Origin: Prostheceraeus crozeri | Taxonomy: Eukaryota > Platyhelminthes > Polycladida > Euryleptidae | Direction: 5' to 3' | DNA length: 64,000 nucleotides | Assembly (NCBI GenBank): GCA_907163375.1 | Contig: CAJQUW010003011.1 | Location: 1 to 64,000 of the forward strand | Shown here: positions 40,842 to 53,280 of the stretch, piece by piece | Numbering within the stretch: the stretch's first letter is position 1 | Layout of the letters: each line of letters starts with the position of its first letter | Translations under genes and position numbers: made by a program | Notes under the pieces: generated by a model | What the model was told of the DNA's origin: nothing | The model's database searches: none | Seen by the model: the letters and a program-made list of their open reading frames with translations, nothing else

Positions 40842-41862
40842 TTGGAGAGTGAAAGTGGCCACATGAAAGAACATCTGAAGCTAAAGGGCCTTCTCATCAC
40901 CATGGATCAATTTGTCATCCATTTGAAAGCTTTGCGCGATTTTACGAGGACAACTCAATCATTGAACGGAAATGTGTATTATTTGCTTTTGATTTTGTTG
41001 GAACTGGTGTCGAAACTGCTTGTCCGCCTGGGACACAACATTCCTCTTTCAGCTAAAAGCTATTTCAAGAAGTTGTTCGAAGACGGAAAAATCTTCTTCA
41101 AGTTTTGTGTAAATCACGAGATTTCAGTTATTCGAAGAACGCTTCGTCGATTTACAAGGAGTTGTGTGAAACTGTTGAAGTGGACTTGGAGCTGACTCAA
41201 AACAACTGGGCCGGCATTATTGAACGAATACATTATTCGAAGCGTACTGGTATTTTATCCTTCCCTGAAACAAGAAATTGTGCGAAAATGCTAAGTTCTA
41301 TTCAAGCATGTCAGGACTTCAACGATGTAACGTCGCAAGGCTTAAAATGTTGTTGACGTCAGCTGACCTTGCAGACGAATACCCTCAACTTGCTATGAAA
41401 CAGGATAGCAGCCTTACTGATCTGCACAAGAACGGTCAACTGTCCACGTTTCCTCTTTTGACCAGACTTGTTGAAAAAGTTATAGTTTTATGCCCACACA
41501 ACATGATGGTTGAATCGGGCTTCACCAAGATGAAGTTTTTCGAAAGCGATCAACACTCGAACTTCAGTTTGGAAATGCACAACGCATTTCGTTTAGCATC
41601 CGATTTTTTTGACCGGGACATTTCGAGGATTTTGAACCTCCTTCATCCTTGATGGACAAAATCAAGCTGGCCAGTAAGGGATGCAAGACATTTTGTGATG
41701 AAAACGTAGAAATTCATTCGGATGGAATTGCTGAGGGCTGAGGTGCTGAGAGAAGAAATTGGTGAGTTTAAGGAGACCAATATACATACAGAACTTCAGA
41801 TGGAGATGCAAGCAGCAGAAAGGGAAATTCGTGATGCAGAGGCCATGTTAAAGGCTGCATAG
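40842..41862 (+). pseudogene. Degraded ORF, possibly hAT-like, copy 1
   Basis: Coding-like segments in shifting frames: SKNASSIYKELCETVEVDLE, then ADEYPQLAMKQDSSLTDLHK, then KVIVLCPHNMMVESGFTKMK, and an Asp/Arg-rich end FRLASDFFDRDISRI. A short coiled-coil tail (LRAEVLREEIGEFKETNI) ends at TAG 41862. The VESGFTKMK segment resembles the 'VERGFS' core of hAT-type dimerisation domains, but this is weak. Several frameshifts are evident. Confidence 0.3.
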
Positions 41863-43567
41863 ACAAGGAAGATCGAGCTAAATTTCCTAAGAGATCGTAG
41901 CGCTAACCGTCAGGATAGTGGTAGTTTTTCTACTATCTCAAAAATGTTCAAAAAGTGAGAGGTTTTTGTGTTGGCTGTGCACATAGTTTACGATTGGATG
42001 CTATGTACGTGTATATTCGATACTTCTTTTCAGATGTGCAATTTTAGATGTATATGAGTAATTGCCTCTGTTTTTAGAGTATATGATTTTAAGTAGATTT
42101 GTTTTTATAAATCCGTCGCCTGTTTTCAAATGTGCCATTCTAGAATATTTAAGTAATTGGTTCTGACAAAATAATATTTTTATACTCTTATATGTGGTTT
42201 TTATCTGATTTGCATCAATTTTTTGAGAAAAATGCATCTAAAGTCGGTGCCAAGTGTTCACATTTTTTTCTTTACTTAAGTATGTGCATGTTTGTATAAG
42301 TGGGAAGATGCGTCTAAGTTCGATTTAATGAAGAGGCTCGAGGTCTTTTTAAACATGCGAAATCAGTGCACATAAGAACCTGACTTCTGTAGGTAGCGCA
42401 ATAAGATATTCTCATAAATGTTCGTATTAAGGGTGTTCAATTTTTCTTTTCAAAAACGAACCAATAATTTAAAAATTGGACCTTTTTTGCCCTGCTAGCA
42501 GTATAGCAGGACAGCCGCCGGTTGAAAGCGTCTAAAAGAAGAATTAGCGAAACTTTGACATCATTACTACATGTACTGCAATTTCGTTAAGAAGATACTG
42601 TATACTGACATTCGACAGAGCTTGTAGAAAGATGATTGAAGATTTTATTGATTTAATGAATCAACCACAGTTTCTGATTTGCAATAAATGAAATGATTAT
42701 CAAATCATTCCCTTTATTACTCATGGACTTCGCATATTATGGGCATACACTGGTTCATATTCATCCTTTTGGCATCAAATTCGAGTTATTTATGGAGTAG
42801 CATTCAATTTGTTCAGAGAGGGATTGTTAAGATTTTCCGCATTTTTTTGGGAATTCGACTTTTCATCCCAAGTAATGATAACTGAAAACTTTATTGATGA
42901 ATCACAGTGTACCAGGAAAAACACAAGTTCATCTAAACACTCGTAGTATCCAAGTACACCAATGCTTTTGTTGAAGCAATTATTGCGCTCATCTCATACA
43001 ACCGTGAAATTTAGTTTAAAAGCATTTCACTAGCTTAGATATACGTACAACTTGTGGGAAATAATTCATCAAAGCTAAGCATTCAAGAATGAATGCCTGT
43101 ATGTACGAATGTAATAAATTTTATCTTGCTTAACATTCGCCACAGTATCCAGTTCACAACACTTTCACATTTTTTTTTGATATGCTGTTGAATTTTCATC
43201 TTTATACATTGTTAGAGTTAGACAGCTACAACCTTGTTCGATTAAAAAAGACACAGTCGAAAGCTCTCCAGTACAATTTTAGGGCTTGTTGAAACATTCA
43301 GGAAAGTGTTTTTTTCGTTATTTTCCCTCATGATCTGTTGCTGCTTTTTTCACCGTCAACTATCAGTAACCGTTTTTTTAACAGACAGTAGTAAAGACGA
43401 CCACGGTTTCAAGTATGACATAAAAATAAAAATTTCTTATAGACCTTATCTTAGTTTACATTTTTTTAGTGGAATGAAAGTGAACTTTATGCAACAACAG
43501 TATCACATTAGCAAATTTACGGCAACTTAGCTTTCGAACTTGATTTATTATTTTCCTTTAATTTCAG

Positions 43568-44392
43568 CCTCATCAATCGGGTCAATCAAAAGTAGAAGCC
43601 GCTTCGTCCACCCTCTCTCTCATCAATCCGGATGTGACTATCGAAACACACAACTTCAACATCACGCTTGTTGACAAGTTTGAACTCTTCTTAGATCGAA
43701 TCTTACATGGATCTCTGACTGGTTCTCGAGTCGATTTGGTGCTGAGCTGTGTCGATAACTTTGAGGCGCGGATGACAATTAATGCAGCATGCAATGAACA
43801 GGATCAAGTGTGGCTAGAGTCCGGTGTTTCTGAAAATGCTGTCTCTGGACACATCCAGCACATGATACCTGGACTTACACCTTGCTTTGCCTGTGCTCCA
43901 CCCCTTGTCGTCGCCACGGGGGCCGATGAAAGGAGTTTAAAGCGCGAAGGTGTCTGTGCTGCTTCTCTACCAACTACAATGGGAGTTGTTGCAGGATTGC
44001 TTGTGCAAGCGGCTCTGAAATTGCTCCTTGGCTTTGGAAATGTCAGGCAATACGTAGGATATAATGCCTTGGAGGATTTTTTCCCTACTTTGGTGATGAA
44101 GCCAAATGCAGAATGTTCAGCTCCATTTTGTACAAAGAGACAAAAAGAAAAGGAAGGCCAACAACAAACAACTGTATTGGAGGAAGAGGAAGATGGAGAA
44201 ATTGAGCATGAAGATGACTTTGGGATTGAGGTGGTTGGAGAAGGTGGAAGTGGGGGAGGTAGTGTTGAGGTTGCCGAAGGTGTCAGATTGGCATATACGG
44301 CACCTGTAAAAGATAAGGAAGAAGCTGAGCAGAAAAGTAGTGGAAGTGGATTGTCTCTGGAAGAACTAAGGAGGCAAATGGCTAACTTGTGA
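43568..44392 (+). CDS. UBA5: UBA5 terminal exon, copy 1
   Basis: Last exon of the UFM1-activating E1 enzyme, which adenylates UFM1, holds it on a cysteine and passes it to UFC1 in the cytosol. The acceptor TTTCAG ends at 43567 and the exon opens in phase 0 with [40 protein letters not shown] and [19 protein letters not shown] match vertebrate UBA5 closely. The active-site Cys is in [20 protein letters not shown] late C-x-x-x-x-C pair (ECSAPFC) fits the zinc site. [10 protein letters not shown] corresponds to the UFM1/LC3-binding motif (Trp in human, Phe here). [13 protein letters not shown] is the UFC1-binding tail. AATAAA at 44479. The upstream exons with the ATP site are not in this window. 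Confidence 0.95.
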   Translation, partial: PHQSGQSKVEAASSTLSLINPDVTIETHNFNITLVDKFELFLDRILHGSLTGSRVDLVLSCVDNFEARMTINAACNEQDQVWLESGVSENAVSGHIQHMIPGLTPCFACAPPLVVATGADERSLKREGVCAASLPTTMGVVAGLLVQAALKLLLGFGNVRQYVGYNALEDFFPTLVMKPNAECSAPFCTKRQKEKEGQQQTTVLEEEEDGEIEHEDDFGIEVVGEGGSGGGSVEVAEGVRLAYTAPVKDKEEAEQKSSGSGLSLEELRRQMANL

Positions 44393-44949
44393 GTCTTAAT
44401 GACGATTTGTGTTGTTACGCTAGTATTATTTGATTATGTGGCCATGATCTGATCTTCCCATCGTTGTTAAAGGTACCAAATAAACTCGGTGACATGATGT
44501 GACTTTTTAATTTTCTGTAGGCCTATATGCTATTTAAGAAAATCCGGCGGAAGGTATCGTTTACCTTATGAGAAAGAACTGACTAGAAACCTTGTATTGT
44601 GGAATATTTTTGATGTCACATTTTTTTAGTGTGCTAGCTATAACTAAGCAGAGACTGGTTGATAACCACGTGAATTCAAAGTTGCACCAATGTCTGTTTG
44701 CGCATTTAGACTTCATTGGCCCTTTTCTTTTCGTGAAATAACTGTTAAATGGCAAAAAGAAAATGATTTTTGACACTCAAATAAGACCGCTTCAATAGAT
44801 AAATAGGGAAAACAGCAGATTTTACACATTCTGTATGCAGTTTATTTTTATGATTCTGTTAGTGCAGTTTCATTTCAATGAGGTCATCAGACACCAATAA
44901 CATGAAAGTCGGCCTAAAAAGTGCAGTAGACCTTGAAAATGATGAGAAG
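44393..44949. other. UBA5 3' UTR and downstream flank
   Basis: AATAAA at 44479-44484, 87 nt past the stop, is the probable poly(A) signal. Nothing else is seen before the duplication junction at ~44950. Confidence 0.6.
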
Positions 44950-45545
44950 GAAATTGTTTTTCTCGGATGAATGTGCAGTTTATGCTGCATCAACAGACAA
45001 GAATGTGGTCTAATGAAAGTCCTCACTTTGGGAACATGCGCATCAACATCCCCAGCGTTAGGGTGTGGGCAGCGATGTCTCAGGAGTATTTAATTGATCC
45101 ATATTTTATTGAAGGTAGTATGAACTGTAATCAATATCTCCAAATCCTGGATAGTGAGCTCATACTAGATCTTGCGAGACGAGGCATTCGTGAAATCTCC
45201 CACTTCCAGTAAGATGTCGTCCCTTCTCACACTTCCCGAACAACTCGAGAACTTCTGAATACGCACTTCGATGAGAGATGGATGGGTAAATTCGGTCCAG
45301 TCCCATGGCTAGCAAGAAGCCCTGACCTGACTTCTTCTGACAATGCCCTTAGGGGTATGATGAAAAGAAAATTTCACCATGATAGGCCGCTAACATCGAA
45401 TGACATCGAAGTGACTGTCAGACAAGCTTTCGAATAAATTGATGCTGATAAAGAACTTCTCCGAAGAATCCACAATTGCACATTCCGAAGACTCTCTTTG
45501 TGCTTTGACATTAAGGGCCTGCAGGTAGATCCATATGATACTTGA
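44950..45545 (+). pseudogene. Tc1/mariner transposase remnant, copy 2
   Basis: Duplicate of 39475-40070 with the same stop codons, so it was already inactive before the duplication. Confidence 0.8.
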
Positions 45546-46319
45546 GCTTTTGAATGATACTTTAGTAATTTTGATATTATAAATGTAACAATATTTGAAA
45601 CGTGGTCACTTCTGGCACACCCTGTACATTTTATGGCTATTAATATCAAAAAATAAATAAAATCGTTTTTCAAAAAGGGCTCGATGTAAATTTGTGTAGT
45701 GGGTCTTAAATTATTAGCATGAATATTCTTGGCATCCTAGATAGATTAAAAAATATCCGCCCCCAATTTTTGTAAATCTGCAGTACAATCGATATCGATC
45801 ATTGAAGTATATATCGAATTTGAAAAATCAATGAAGTTGATTATCTCGAAAACGGCTCGATGAAAATTTGTGTAATTGGTCTTGAAATGTTAGTATGAAT
45901 ATCCTTGACATCCTAGATTGAAAAGTATCCGCCACCAATTTTTTTTAAATCTGCAGTATAATCGATATTGATTATTTTATAGTATCGATTTTGAAAAATC
46001 AATAAAGTCGATTTTCTCGAAAATGGCTCGATGAAATATTTTTTGATTTTTTTAGTTCTACTTCTATTCCTCTTCCTTCCATCATTAGACAAACAGATTT
46101 GACCCCCAATTTTTTCGACCTTTTTCGTCTCTCAGCACCACCGTAGGCCCTTTTGAATTCATTGAAAATCGACCAAATGTTCGATCGGTATTGAAACAAA
46201 ATAATGACCTTCTTCAAGTCAACAGAGTGCCGGATTATTGTGAAACCAGGCTTCTGAACCTATTCCTTGTCGTCTAAGCAGCATGCCATCAATTTCCCGT
46301 CATTGAAAAGCTTGTAAGA

Positions 46320-47341
46320 TTGGAGAGTGAAAGTGGCCACATGAAAGAACATCTGAAGCTAAAGGGCCTTCTCATCACCATGGATCAATTTGTCATCCAT
46401 TTGAAAGCTTTGCGCGATTTTACGAGGACAACTCAATCATTGAACGGAAATGTGTATTATTTGCTTTTGATTTTGTTGGAACTGGTGTCGAAACTGCTTG
46501 TCCGCCTGGGACACAACATTCCTCTTTCAGCTAAAAGCTATTTCAAGAAGTTGTTCGAAGACGGAAAAATCTTCTTCAAGTTTTGTGTAAATCACGAGAT
46601 TTCAGTTATTCGAAGAACGCTTCGTCGATTTACAAGGAGTTGTGTGAAACTGTTGAAGTGGACTTGGAGCTGACTCAAAACAACTGGGCCGGGCATTATT
46701 GAACGAATACATTATTCGAAGCGTACTGGTATTTTATCCTTCCCTGAAACAAGAAATTGTGCGAAAATGCTAAGTTCTATTCAAGCATGTCAGGACTTCA
46801 ACGATGTAACGTCGCAAGGCTTAAAATGTTGTTGACGTCAGCTGACCTTGCAGACGAATACCCTCAACTTGCTATGAAACAGGATAGCAGCCTTACTGAT
46901 CTGCACAAGAACGGTCAACTGTCCACGTTTCCTCTTTTGACCAGACTTGTTGAAAAAGTTATAGTTTTATGCCCACACAACATGATGGTTGAATCGGGCT
47001 TCACCAAGATGAAGTTTTTCGAAAGCGATCAACACTCGAACTTCAGTTTGGAAATGCACAACGCATTTCGTTTAGCATCCGATTTTTTTGACCGGGACAT
47101 TTCGAGGATTTTGAACCTCCTTCATCCTTGATGGACAAAATCAAGCTGGCCAGTAAGGGATGCAAGACATTTTGTGATGAAAACGTAGAAATTCATTCGG
47201 ATGGAATTGCTGAGGGCTGAGGTGCTGAGAGAAGAAATTGGTGAGTTTAAGGAGACCAATATACATACAGAACTTCAGATGGAGATGCAAGCAGCAGAAA
47301 GGGAAATTCGTGATGCAGAGGCCATGTTAAAGGCTGCATAG
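46320..47341 (+). pseudogene. Degraded ORF, possibly hAT-like, copy 2
   Basis: Duplicate of 40842-41862, with one extra G near 46690. Confidence 0.3.
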
Positions 47342-49047
47342 ACAAGGAAGATCGAGCTAAATTTCCTAAGAGATCGTAGCGCTAACCGTCAGGATAGTGG
47401 TAGTTTTTCTACTATCTCAAAAATGTTCAAAAAGTGAGAGGTTTTTGTGTTGGCTGTGCACATAGTTTACGATTGGATGCTATGTACGTGTATATTCGAT
47501 ACTTCTTTTCAGATGTGCAATTTTAGATGTATATGAGTAATTGCCTCTGTTTTTAGAGTATATGATTTGAAGTAGATTTGTTTTTATAAATCCGTCGCCT
47601 GTTTTCAAATGTGCCATTCTAGAATATTTAAGTAATTGGTTCTGACAAAATAATATTTTTATACTCTTATATGTAGTTTTTATCTGATTTGCATCAATTT
47701 TTTGAGAAAAATGCATCTAAAGTCGGTGCCAAGTGTTCACATTTTTTTCTTTACTTAAGTATGTGCATGTTTGTATAAGTGGGAAGATGCGTCTAAGTTC
47801 GATTTAATGAAGAGGCTCGAGGTCTTTTTAAACATGCGAAATCAGTGCACATAAGAACCTGACTTCTGTAGGTAGCGCAATAAGATATTCTCATAAATGT
47901 TCGTATTAAGGGTGTTCAATTTTTCTTTTCAAAAACGAACCAATAATTTAAAAATTGGACCTTTTTTGCCCTGCTAGCAGTATAGCAGGACAGCCGCCGG
48001 TTGAAAGCGTCTAAAAGAAGAATTAGCGAAACTTTGACATCATTACTACATGTACTGCAATTTCGTTAAGAAGATACTGTATACTGACATTCGACAGAGC
48101 TTGTAGAAAGATGATTGAAGATTTTATTGATTTAATGAATCAACCACAGTTTCTGATTTGCAATAAATGAAATGATTATCAAATCATTCCCTTTATTACT
48201 CATGGACTTCGCATATTATGGGCATACACTGGTTCATATTCATCCTTTTGGCATCAAATTCGAGTTATTTATGGAGTAGCATTCAATTTGTTCAGAGAGG
48301 GATTGTTAAGATTTTCCGCATTTTTTTGGGAATTCGACTTTTCATCCCAAGTAATGATAACTGAAAACTTTATTGATGAATCACAGTGTACCAGGAAAAA
48401 CACAAGTTCATCTAAACACTCGTAGTATCCAAGTACACCAATGCTTTTGTTGAAGCAATTATTGTGCTCATCTCATACAACCGTGAAATTTAGTTTAAAA
48501 GCATTTCACTAGCTTAGATATACGTACAACTTGTGGGAAATAATTCATCAAAGCTAAGCATTCAAGAATGAATGCCTGTATGTACGAATGTAATAAATTT
48601 TATCTTGCTTAACATTCGCCACAGTATCCAGTTCACAACACTTTCACATTTTTTTTTGATATGCTGTTGAATTTTCATCTTTATACATTGTTAGAGTTAG
48701 ACAGCTACAACCTTGTTCGATTAAAAAAGACACAGTCGAAAGCTCTCCAGTACAATTTTAGGGCTTGTTGAAACATTCAGGAAAGTGTTTTTTTCGTTAT
48801 TTTCCCTCATGATCTGTTGCTGCTTTTTTCACCGTCAACTATCAGTAACCGTTTTTTTTAACAGACAGTAGTAAAGACGACCACGGTTTCAAGTATGACA
48901 TAAAAATAAAAATTTCTTATAGACCTTATCTTAGTTTACATTTTTTTAGTGGAATGAAAGTGAACTTTATGCAACAACAGTATCACATTAGCAAATTTAC
49001 GGCAACTTAGCTTTCGAACTTGATTTATTATTTTCCTTTAATTTCAG

Positions 49048-49872
49048 CCTCATCAATCGGGTCAATCAAAAGTAGAAGCCGCTTCGTCCACCCTCTCTCT
49101 CATCAATCCGGATGTGACTATCGAAACACACAACTTCAACATCACGCTTGTTGACAAGTTTGAACTCTTCTTAGATCGAATCTTACATGGATCTCTGACT
49201 GGTTCTCGAGTCGATTTGGTGCTGAGCTGTGTCGATAACTTTGAGGCGCGGATGACAATTAATGCAGCATGCAATGAACAGGATCAAGTGTGGCTAGAGT
49301 CCGGTGTTTCTGAAAATGCTGTCTCTGGACACATCCAGCACATGATACCTGGACTTACACCTTGCTTTGCCTGTGCTCCACCCCTTGTCGTCGCCACGGG
49401 GGCCGATGAAAGGAGTTTAAAGCGCGAAGGTGTCTGTGCTGCTTCTCTACCAACTACAATGGGAGTCGTTGCAGGATTGCTTGTGCAAGCGGCTCTGAAA
49501 TTGCTCCTTGGCTTTGGAAATGTCAGGCAATACGTAGGATATAATGCCTTGGAGGATTTTTTCCCTACTTTGGTGATGAAGCCAAATGCAGAATGTTCAG
49601 CTCCATTTTGTACAAAGAGACAAAAAGAAAAGGAAGGCCAACAACAAACAACTGTATTGGAGGAAGAGGAAGATGGAGAAATTGAGCATGAAGATGACTT
49701 TGGGATTGAGGTGGTTGGAGAAGGTGGAAGTGGGGGAGGTAGTGTTGAGGTTGCCGAAGGTGTCAGATTGGCATATACGGCACCTGTAAAAGATAAGGAA
49801 GAAGCTGAGCAGAAAAGTAGTGGAAGTGGATTGTCTCTGGAAGAACTAAGGAGGCAAATGGCTAACTTGTGA
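49048..49872 (+). CDS. UBA5: UBA5 terminal exon, copy 2
   Basis: Same protein as 43568-44392, residue for residue as far as I can compare, with at least one silent difference (GTT to GTC in GVV near 49468). It keeps its acceptor (TTTCAG ending 49047), stop codon and AATAAA (49959). As a lone terminal exon inside a tandem duplicate it can be used only if spliced to upstream UBA5 exons, either as an alternative last exon or not at all. Whether it is functional cannot be told from this window. Confidence 0.93.
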   Translation, partial: PHQSGQSKVEAASSTLSLINPDVTIETHNFNITLVDKFELFLDRILHGSLTGSRVDLVLSCVDNFEARMTINAACNEQDQVWLESGVSENAVSGHIQHMIPGLTPCFACAPPLVVATGADERSLKREGVCAASLPTTMGVVAGLLVQAALKLLLGFGNVRQYVGYNALEDFFPTLVMKPNAECSAPFCTKRQKEKEGQQQTTVLEEEEDGEIEHEDDFGIEVVGEGGSGGGSVEVAEGVRLAYTAPVKDKEEAEQKSSGSGLSLEELRRQMANL

Positions 49873-50573
49873 GTCTTAATGACGATTTGTGTTGTTACGC
49901 TAGTATTATTTGATTATGTGGCCATGATCTGATCTTCCCATCGTTGTTAAAGGTACCAAATAAACTCGGTGACATGATGTGACTTTTTAATTTTCTGTAG
50001 GCCTATATGCTATTTAAGAAAATCCGGCGGAAGGTATCGTTTACCTTATGAGAAAGAACTGACTAGAAACCTTGTATTGTGGAATATTTTTGATGTCACA
50101 TTTTTTTAGTGTGCTAGCTATAACTAAGCAGAGACTGGTTGATAACCACGTGAATTCAAAGTTGCACCAATGTCTGTTTGCGCATTTAGACTTCATTGGC
50201 CCTTTTCTTTTCGTGAAATAACTGTTAAATGGCAAAAAGAAAATGATTTTTGACACTCAAATAAGACCGCTTCAATAGATAAATAGGGAAAACAGCAGAT
50301 TTTACACATTCTGTATGCAGTTTATTTTTATGATTCTGTTAGTGCAGTTTCATTTCAATGAGGTCATCAGACACCAATAACATGAAAGTCGGCCTAAAAA
50401 GTGCAGTAGACCTTGAAAATGATGAGAAGGAAATTGTTTTTCTCGGATGAATGTGCAGTTTATGCTGCATCAACAGACAAGAATGTGGTCTAATGAAAGT
50501 CCTCACTTTGGGAACATGCGCATCAACATCCCCAGCGTTAGGGTGTGGGCAGCGATGTCTCAGGAGTATTTAA

Positions 50574-52824
50574 CGGTTAATGGATGTTTGGGGTGTGTTT
50601 GCACCCCAAGGACATTTTAAGGGAATCAAACTTTTTTTTACTTAGCCCAATTTAGTTGTCAATACATGACTTTGTCACAAATATGATATATATTATATGG
50701 TGAAAAAAGATTGTTAGATACTTAACGTATATATGTGTACCAATAAATTCATAGTTAAGTACGTTTGGGGTGTGTACGCACCCCACGATGAATTGCATGT
50801 ATTATCGAAAAAATATACACGAAGTTGGATTTAAATGTCATAATACATGTTTATGGACACATAAATCAACTAGCTTATATAAGCAACTATTTTGAATTTG
50901 TGTTTACGGTATTCTTGTTCATATTTATTTACTTAGTGATTTAAAGGCGCGATGATCAAGGTTGGAATAACAAATATTCTCCTCTCATTGTTTTCAATTC
51001 TACGTAAGGCGTTGTTCTTGTGTTGATGAAGAGGGCTCAGACCAGCTTCCAGGAAAGAGTCTCTTCTAGTTCTTCTTGATGAAGTCCTGGACATAACAGT
51101 TATGTATACCAACAAAGAAGGTAGGCGTCGACTTCGTGAAAACTGGAAACTAACATTTCGTGATGAAATGGAATGTTATATTGGACTACATATATTGTCA
51201 GGAGTACTAAAAGCTCATCATCGTGCTCTTCGAGAACTTTGGTGTGAGAGAGACGGAATTCCATTGTTCAGAGCATCGATGATTTACGAGAGATTCTCTC
51301 AGCTTCGAACGATGCTCCGATTCGACGATAAGATGCGACGTGATACTTCTGACAAACTTTCTCCCATACGACATGTGATTGACATCTTCAACAGAAAACT
51401 AAAAGACATCTATCAACCAGGTCCGTTTTTAGTGATAGATGAGATGCTGATAGAATACCATGGAAGAGTTTCATTTAGACAATATTTGCCCTCAAAACCT
51501 GGTAAATTTGGCATAAAAGTTTTTTGGATCGTTGATAATGACAATAGTATGCCATTACAGTGCCTTTTTTACATCGGTGGAGGCTCCTTGAATCAAGATG
51601 AACTGAACGAGCACAAAACAGCTGCAAATGCATATGTCATGCGTTTGGTCAATTCTTATGTCGGAAAAGGTAGAAACCTCACTGTTGACAATTATTTCAT
51701 GTCAGAATATCTCTGTGAAAAACTTTCTTCACAAGCCACCACTATCGTTGGAACCATGCGACGAAACAAAAGAGAAATCATTGATCACGCGAAGAGTATA
51801 TCTGGAAGGACTCGAGGTGATACAATTCATTATTAGTGGTAACATGACATTATGCTCATTCTTCGACAAGTCGAACAAACCTGTGCTTCTCCTGTCTTCC
51901 GATGCACGGAAGAGTGAGAAATACGACTCATGAAGATGGAAAACCGGAAATGGTAAAGTTCTATAATGAAACAAAGAGCGGTGTAGATAATCTCGACAAA
52001 ATGGTTCGTGGTTATTCGTCGAAGCGAAAGACAAGAAGATGGCCATCAGCAGTTTTTTTCACAATGATTGATGTATCTGTTATAGCAGCCAGGTTGATGA
52101 TGAATGAACAAAATGATCTTGACGAAGAACATTACGAATTCAAGCGAGAATTAGCTTATGAGTTGTGCAAACCTTTGATTAACCGACGTCAAATGCAGCC
52201 AATTACTAGAAAGGCAATCAAGGAAGCAATCAAGCAATGTGGTTTGTGGAATGTCGAAGATCGCATCGAAAATGTGGGAAGACCTACGGCTATACAGGGA
52301 CGTTGCACAAATTGTCCCAGGAAAAGTGACAAAAAGGTTCGCTCAAAATGTTCAAATTGTGGAAATTTTGTTTGTCCATCTCATTCCACTCTTTCTTGTT
52401 CTAACTGTGTTTGAATTATCAAATATCTTGGTAAAGTGGGCGGAGACGTGTGTGTGTGTGTTCGTTGTTAAGCTGGAATAAACATTTTTATTACCATTTA
52501 TTGTACTTTTTAATGACTCTGAAACATAAGCTTAGGCCTAATGTTCATCAGGAAAGATTTTTTCTCCACTAACTCAAAACTTCTTAGAAATATAAATATT
52601 TTTATGTAATGTATAGCCACAAATATGATAGGTTAATTACTAAAAAGATAATATAAAATGATCTAAATATGTTGTAAATGGATATATTACAGATACAATA
52701 TGAATAGATAGCCATAGAATATTTTTGTCTATATTAAATAACTAAAATCTAATATATATTGGCATGGGGTGTGTAAACACCCCAAACGTACTTAACACAT
52801 AAAAATTTGAACATCCATTAACCG
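50574..52824 (+). mobile_element. piggyBac element 2 (2,251 bp), young
   Basis: Perfect TTAA duplication (50570-50573, 52825-52828) and matching 15-bp inverted termini 'cggttaatggatgtt'/'aacatccattaaccg'. The intact empty site is visible in triplication copies 1 and 2. A palindrome of the form 'ggggtgtg..gcacccc' occurs just inside the left end (~50589), ~180 bp further in (~50766) and near the right end (~52765). It carries one transposase gene with two frameshifts. It inserted after the triplication. Confidence 0.95.
51051..52414 (+). pseudogene. piggyBac 2 transposase, two frameshifts
   Basis: Cut-and-paste transposase specific for TTAA. From ~51051 the frame reads RKESLLVLLDEVLDITVMYT, then EMECYIGLHILSGVLKAHHR, LVIDEMLIEYHGR (first catalytic Asp), PSKPGKFGIKVFWIVD and NLTVDNYFMSEYLCEKL (second Asp). 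Near 51815 the match shifts frame (FIISGNMTLCSFFDKSNKPV) and near 51905 shifts again, continuing with SGVDNLDKMVRGYSSKRKTR (third Asp). It ends in a Cys-rich zinc-binding tail: CTNCPRKSDK, CSNCGNFVCP, CSNCV. A stop codon lies upstream of the readable frame, so the N-terminus is also damaged or spliced. Confidence 0.92.
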
Positions 52825-52828
52825 TTAA

Positions 52829-53280
52829 TTGATCCATATTTTATTGAAGGTAGTATGAACTGTAATCAATATCTCCAAATCCTGGATAGTGAGCTCATAC
52901 TAGATCTTGCGAGACGAGGCATTCGTGAAATCTCCCACTTCCAGTAAGATGTCGTCCCTTCTCACACTTCCCGAACAACTCGAGAACTTCTGAATACGCA
53001 CTTCGATGAGAGATGGATGGGTAAATTCGGTCCAGTCCCATGGCTAGCAAGAAGCCCTGACCTGACTTCTTCTGACAATGCCCTTAGGGGTATGATGAAA
53101 AGAAAATTTCACCATGATAGGCCGCTAACATCGAATGACATCGAAGTGACTGTCAGACAAGCTTTCGAATAAATTGATGCTGATAAAGAACTTCTCCGAA
53201 GAATCCACAATTGCACATTCCGAAGACTCTCTTTGTGCTTTGACATTAAGGGCCTGCAGGTAGATCCATATGATACTTGA
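52829..53280 (+). pseudogene. Tc1/mariner transposase remnant, copy 3 (right part)
   Basis: Continuation of the mariner remnant right of piggyBac 2. The left part is 50430-50569. It shares the 'ctcatactagat' variant with copy 2 and not copy 1, so copy 3 is closer to copy 2. Confidence 0.8.

Larger units (their letters stand above)
39475..44949 (+). repeat. UBA5 triplication, copy 1 (5,475 bp)
   Basis: A tandem duplication unit containing the mariner remnant, a 172-bp double repeat, a degraded ORF, ~1.7 kb of non-coding (probably intronic) DNA at 41863-43567 and the UBA5 terminal exon. Copy 2 follows at 44950 with only scattered base changes and small indels. The junction shares 'gatgaga..gaaatt' with the left edge of copy 1, i.e. 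microhomology. Confidence 0.95.
44950..50429 (+). repeat. UBA5 triplication, copy 2 (5,480 bp)
   Basis: Near-identical to copy 1, including mariner remnant, 172-bp repeats, degraded ORF, intron-like DNA (47342-49047) and UBA5 exon. Differences are single bases and 1-4 bp indels, implying a recent event. Confidence 0.95.

Noticed and set aside
42495-42515. Hairpin 'cctgctagcagtatagcagg' as a possible small RNA
   Set aside because: Short and imperfect, no conserved family. Its repetition at ~47972 is due only to the tandem duplication.
43582-43794. Minus-strand frames opposite UBA5 (also 49062-49274)
   Set aside because: Antisense shadows of a conserved coding exon.
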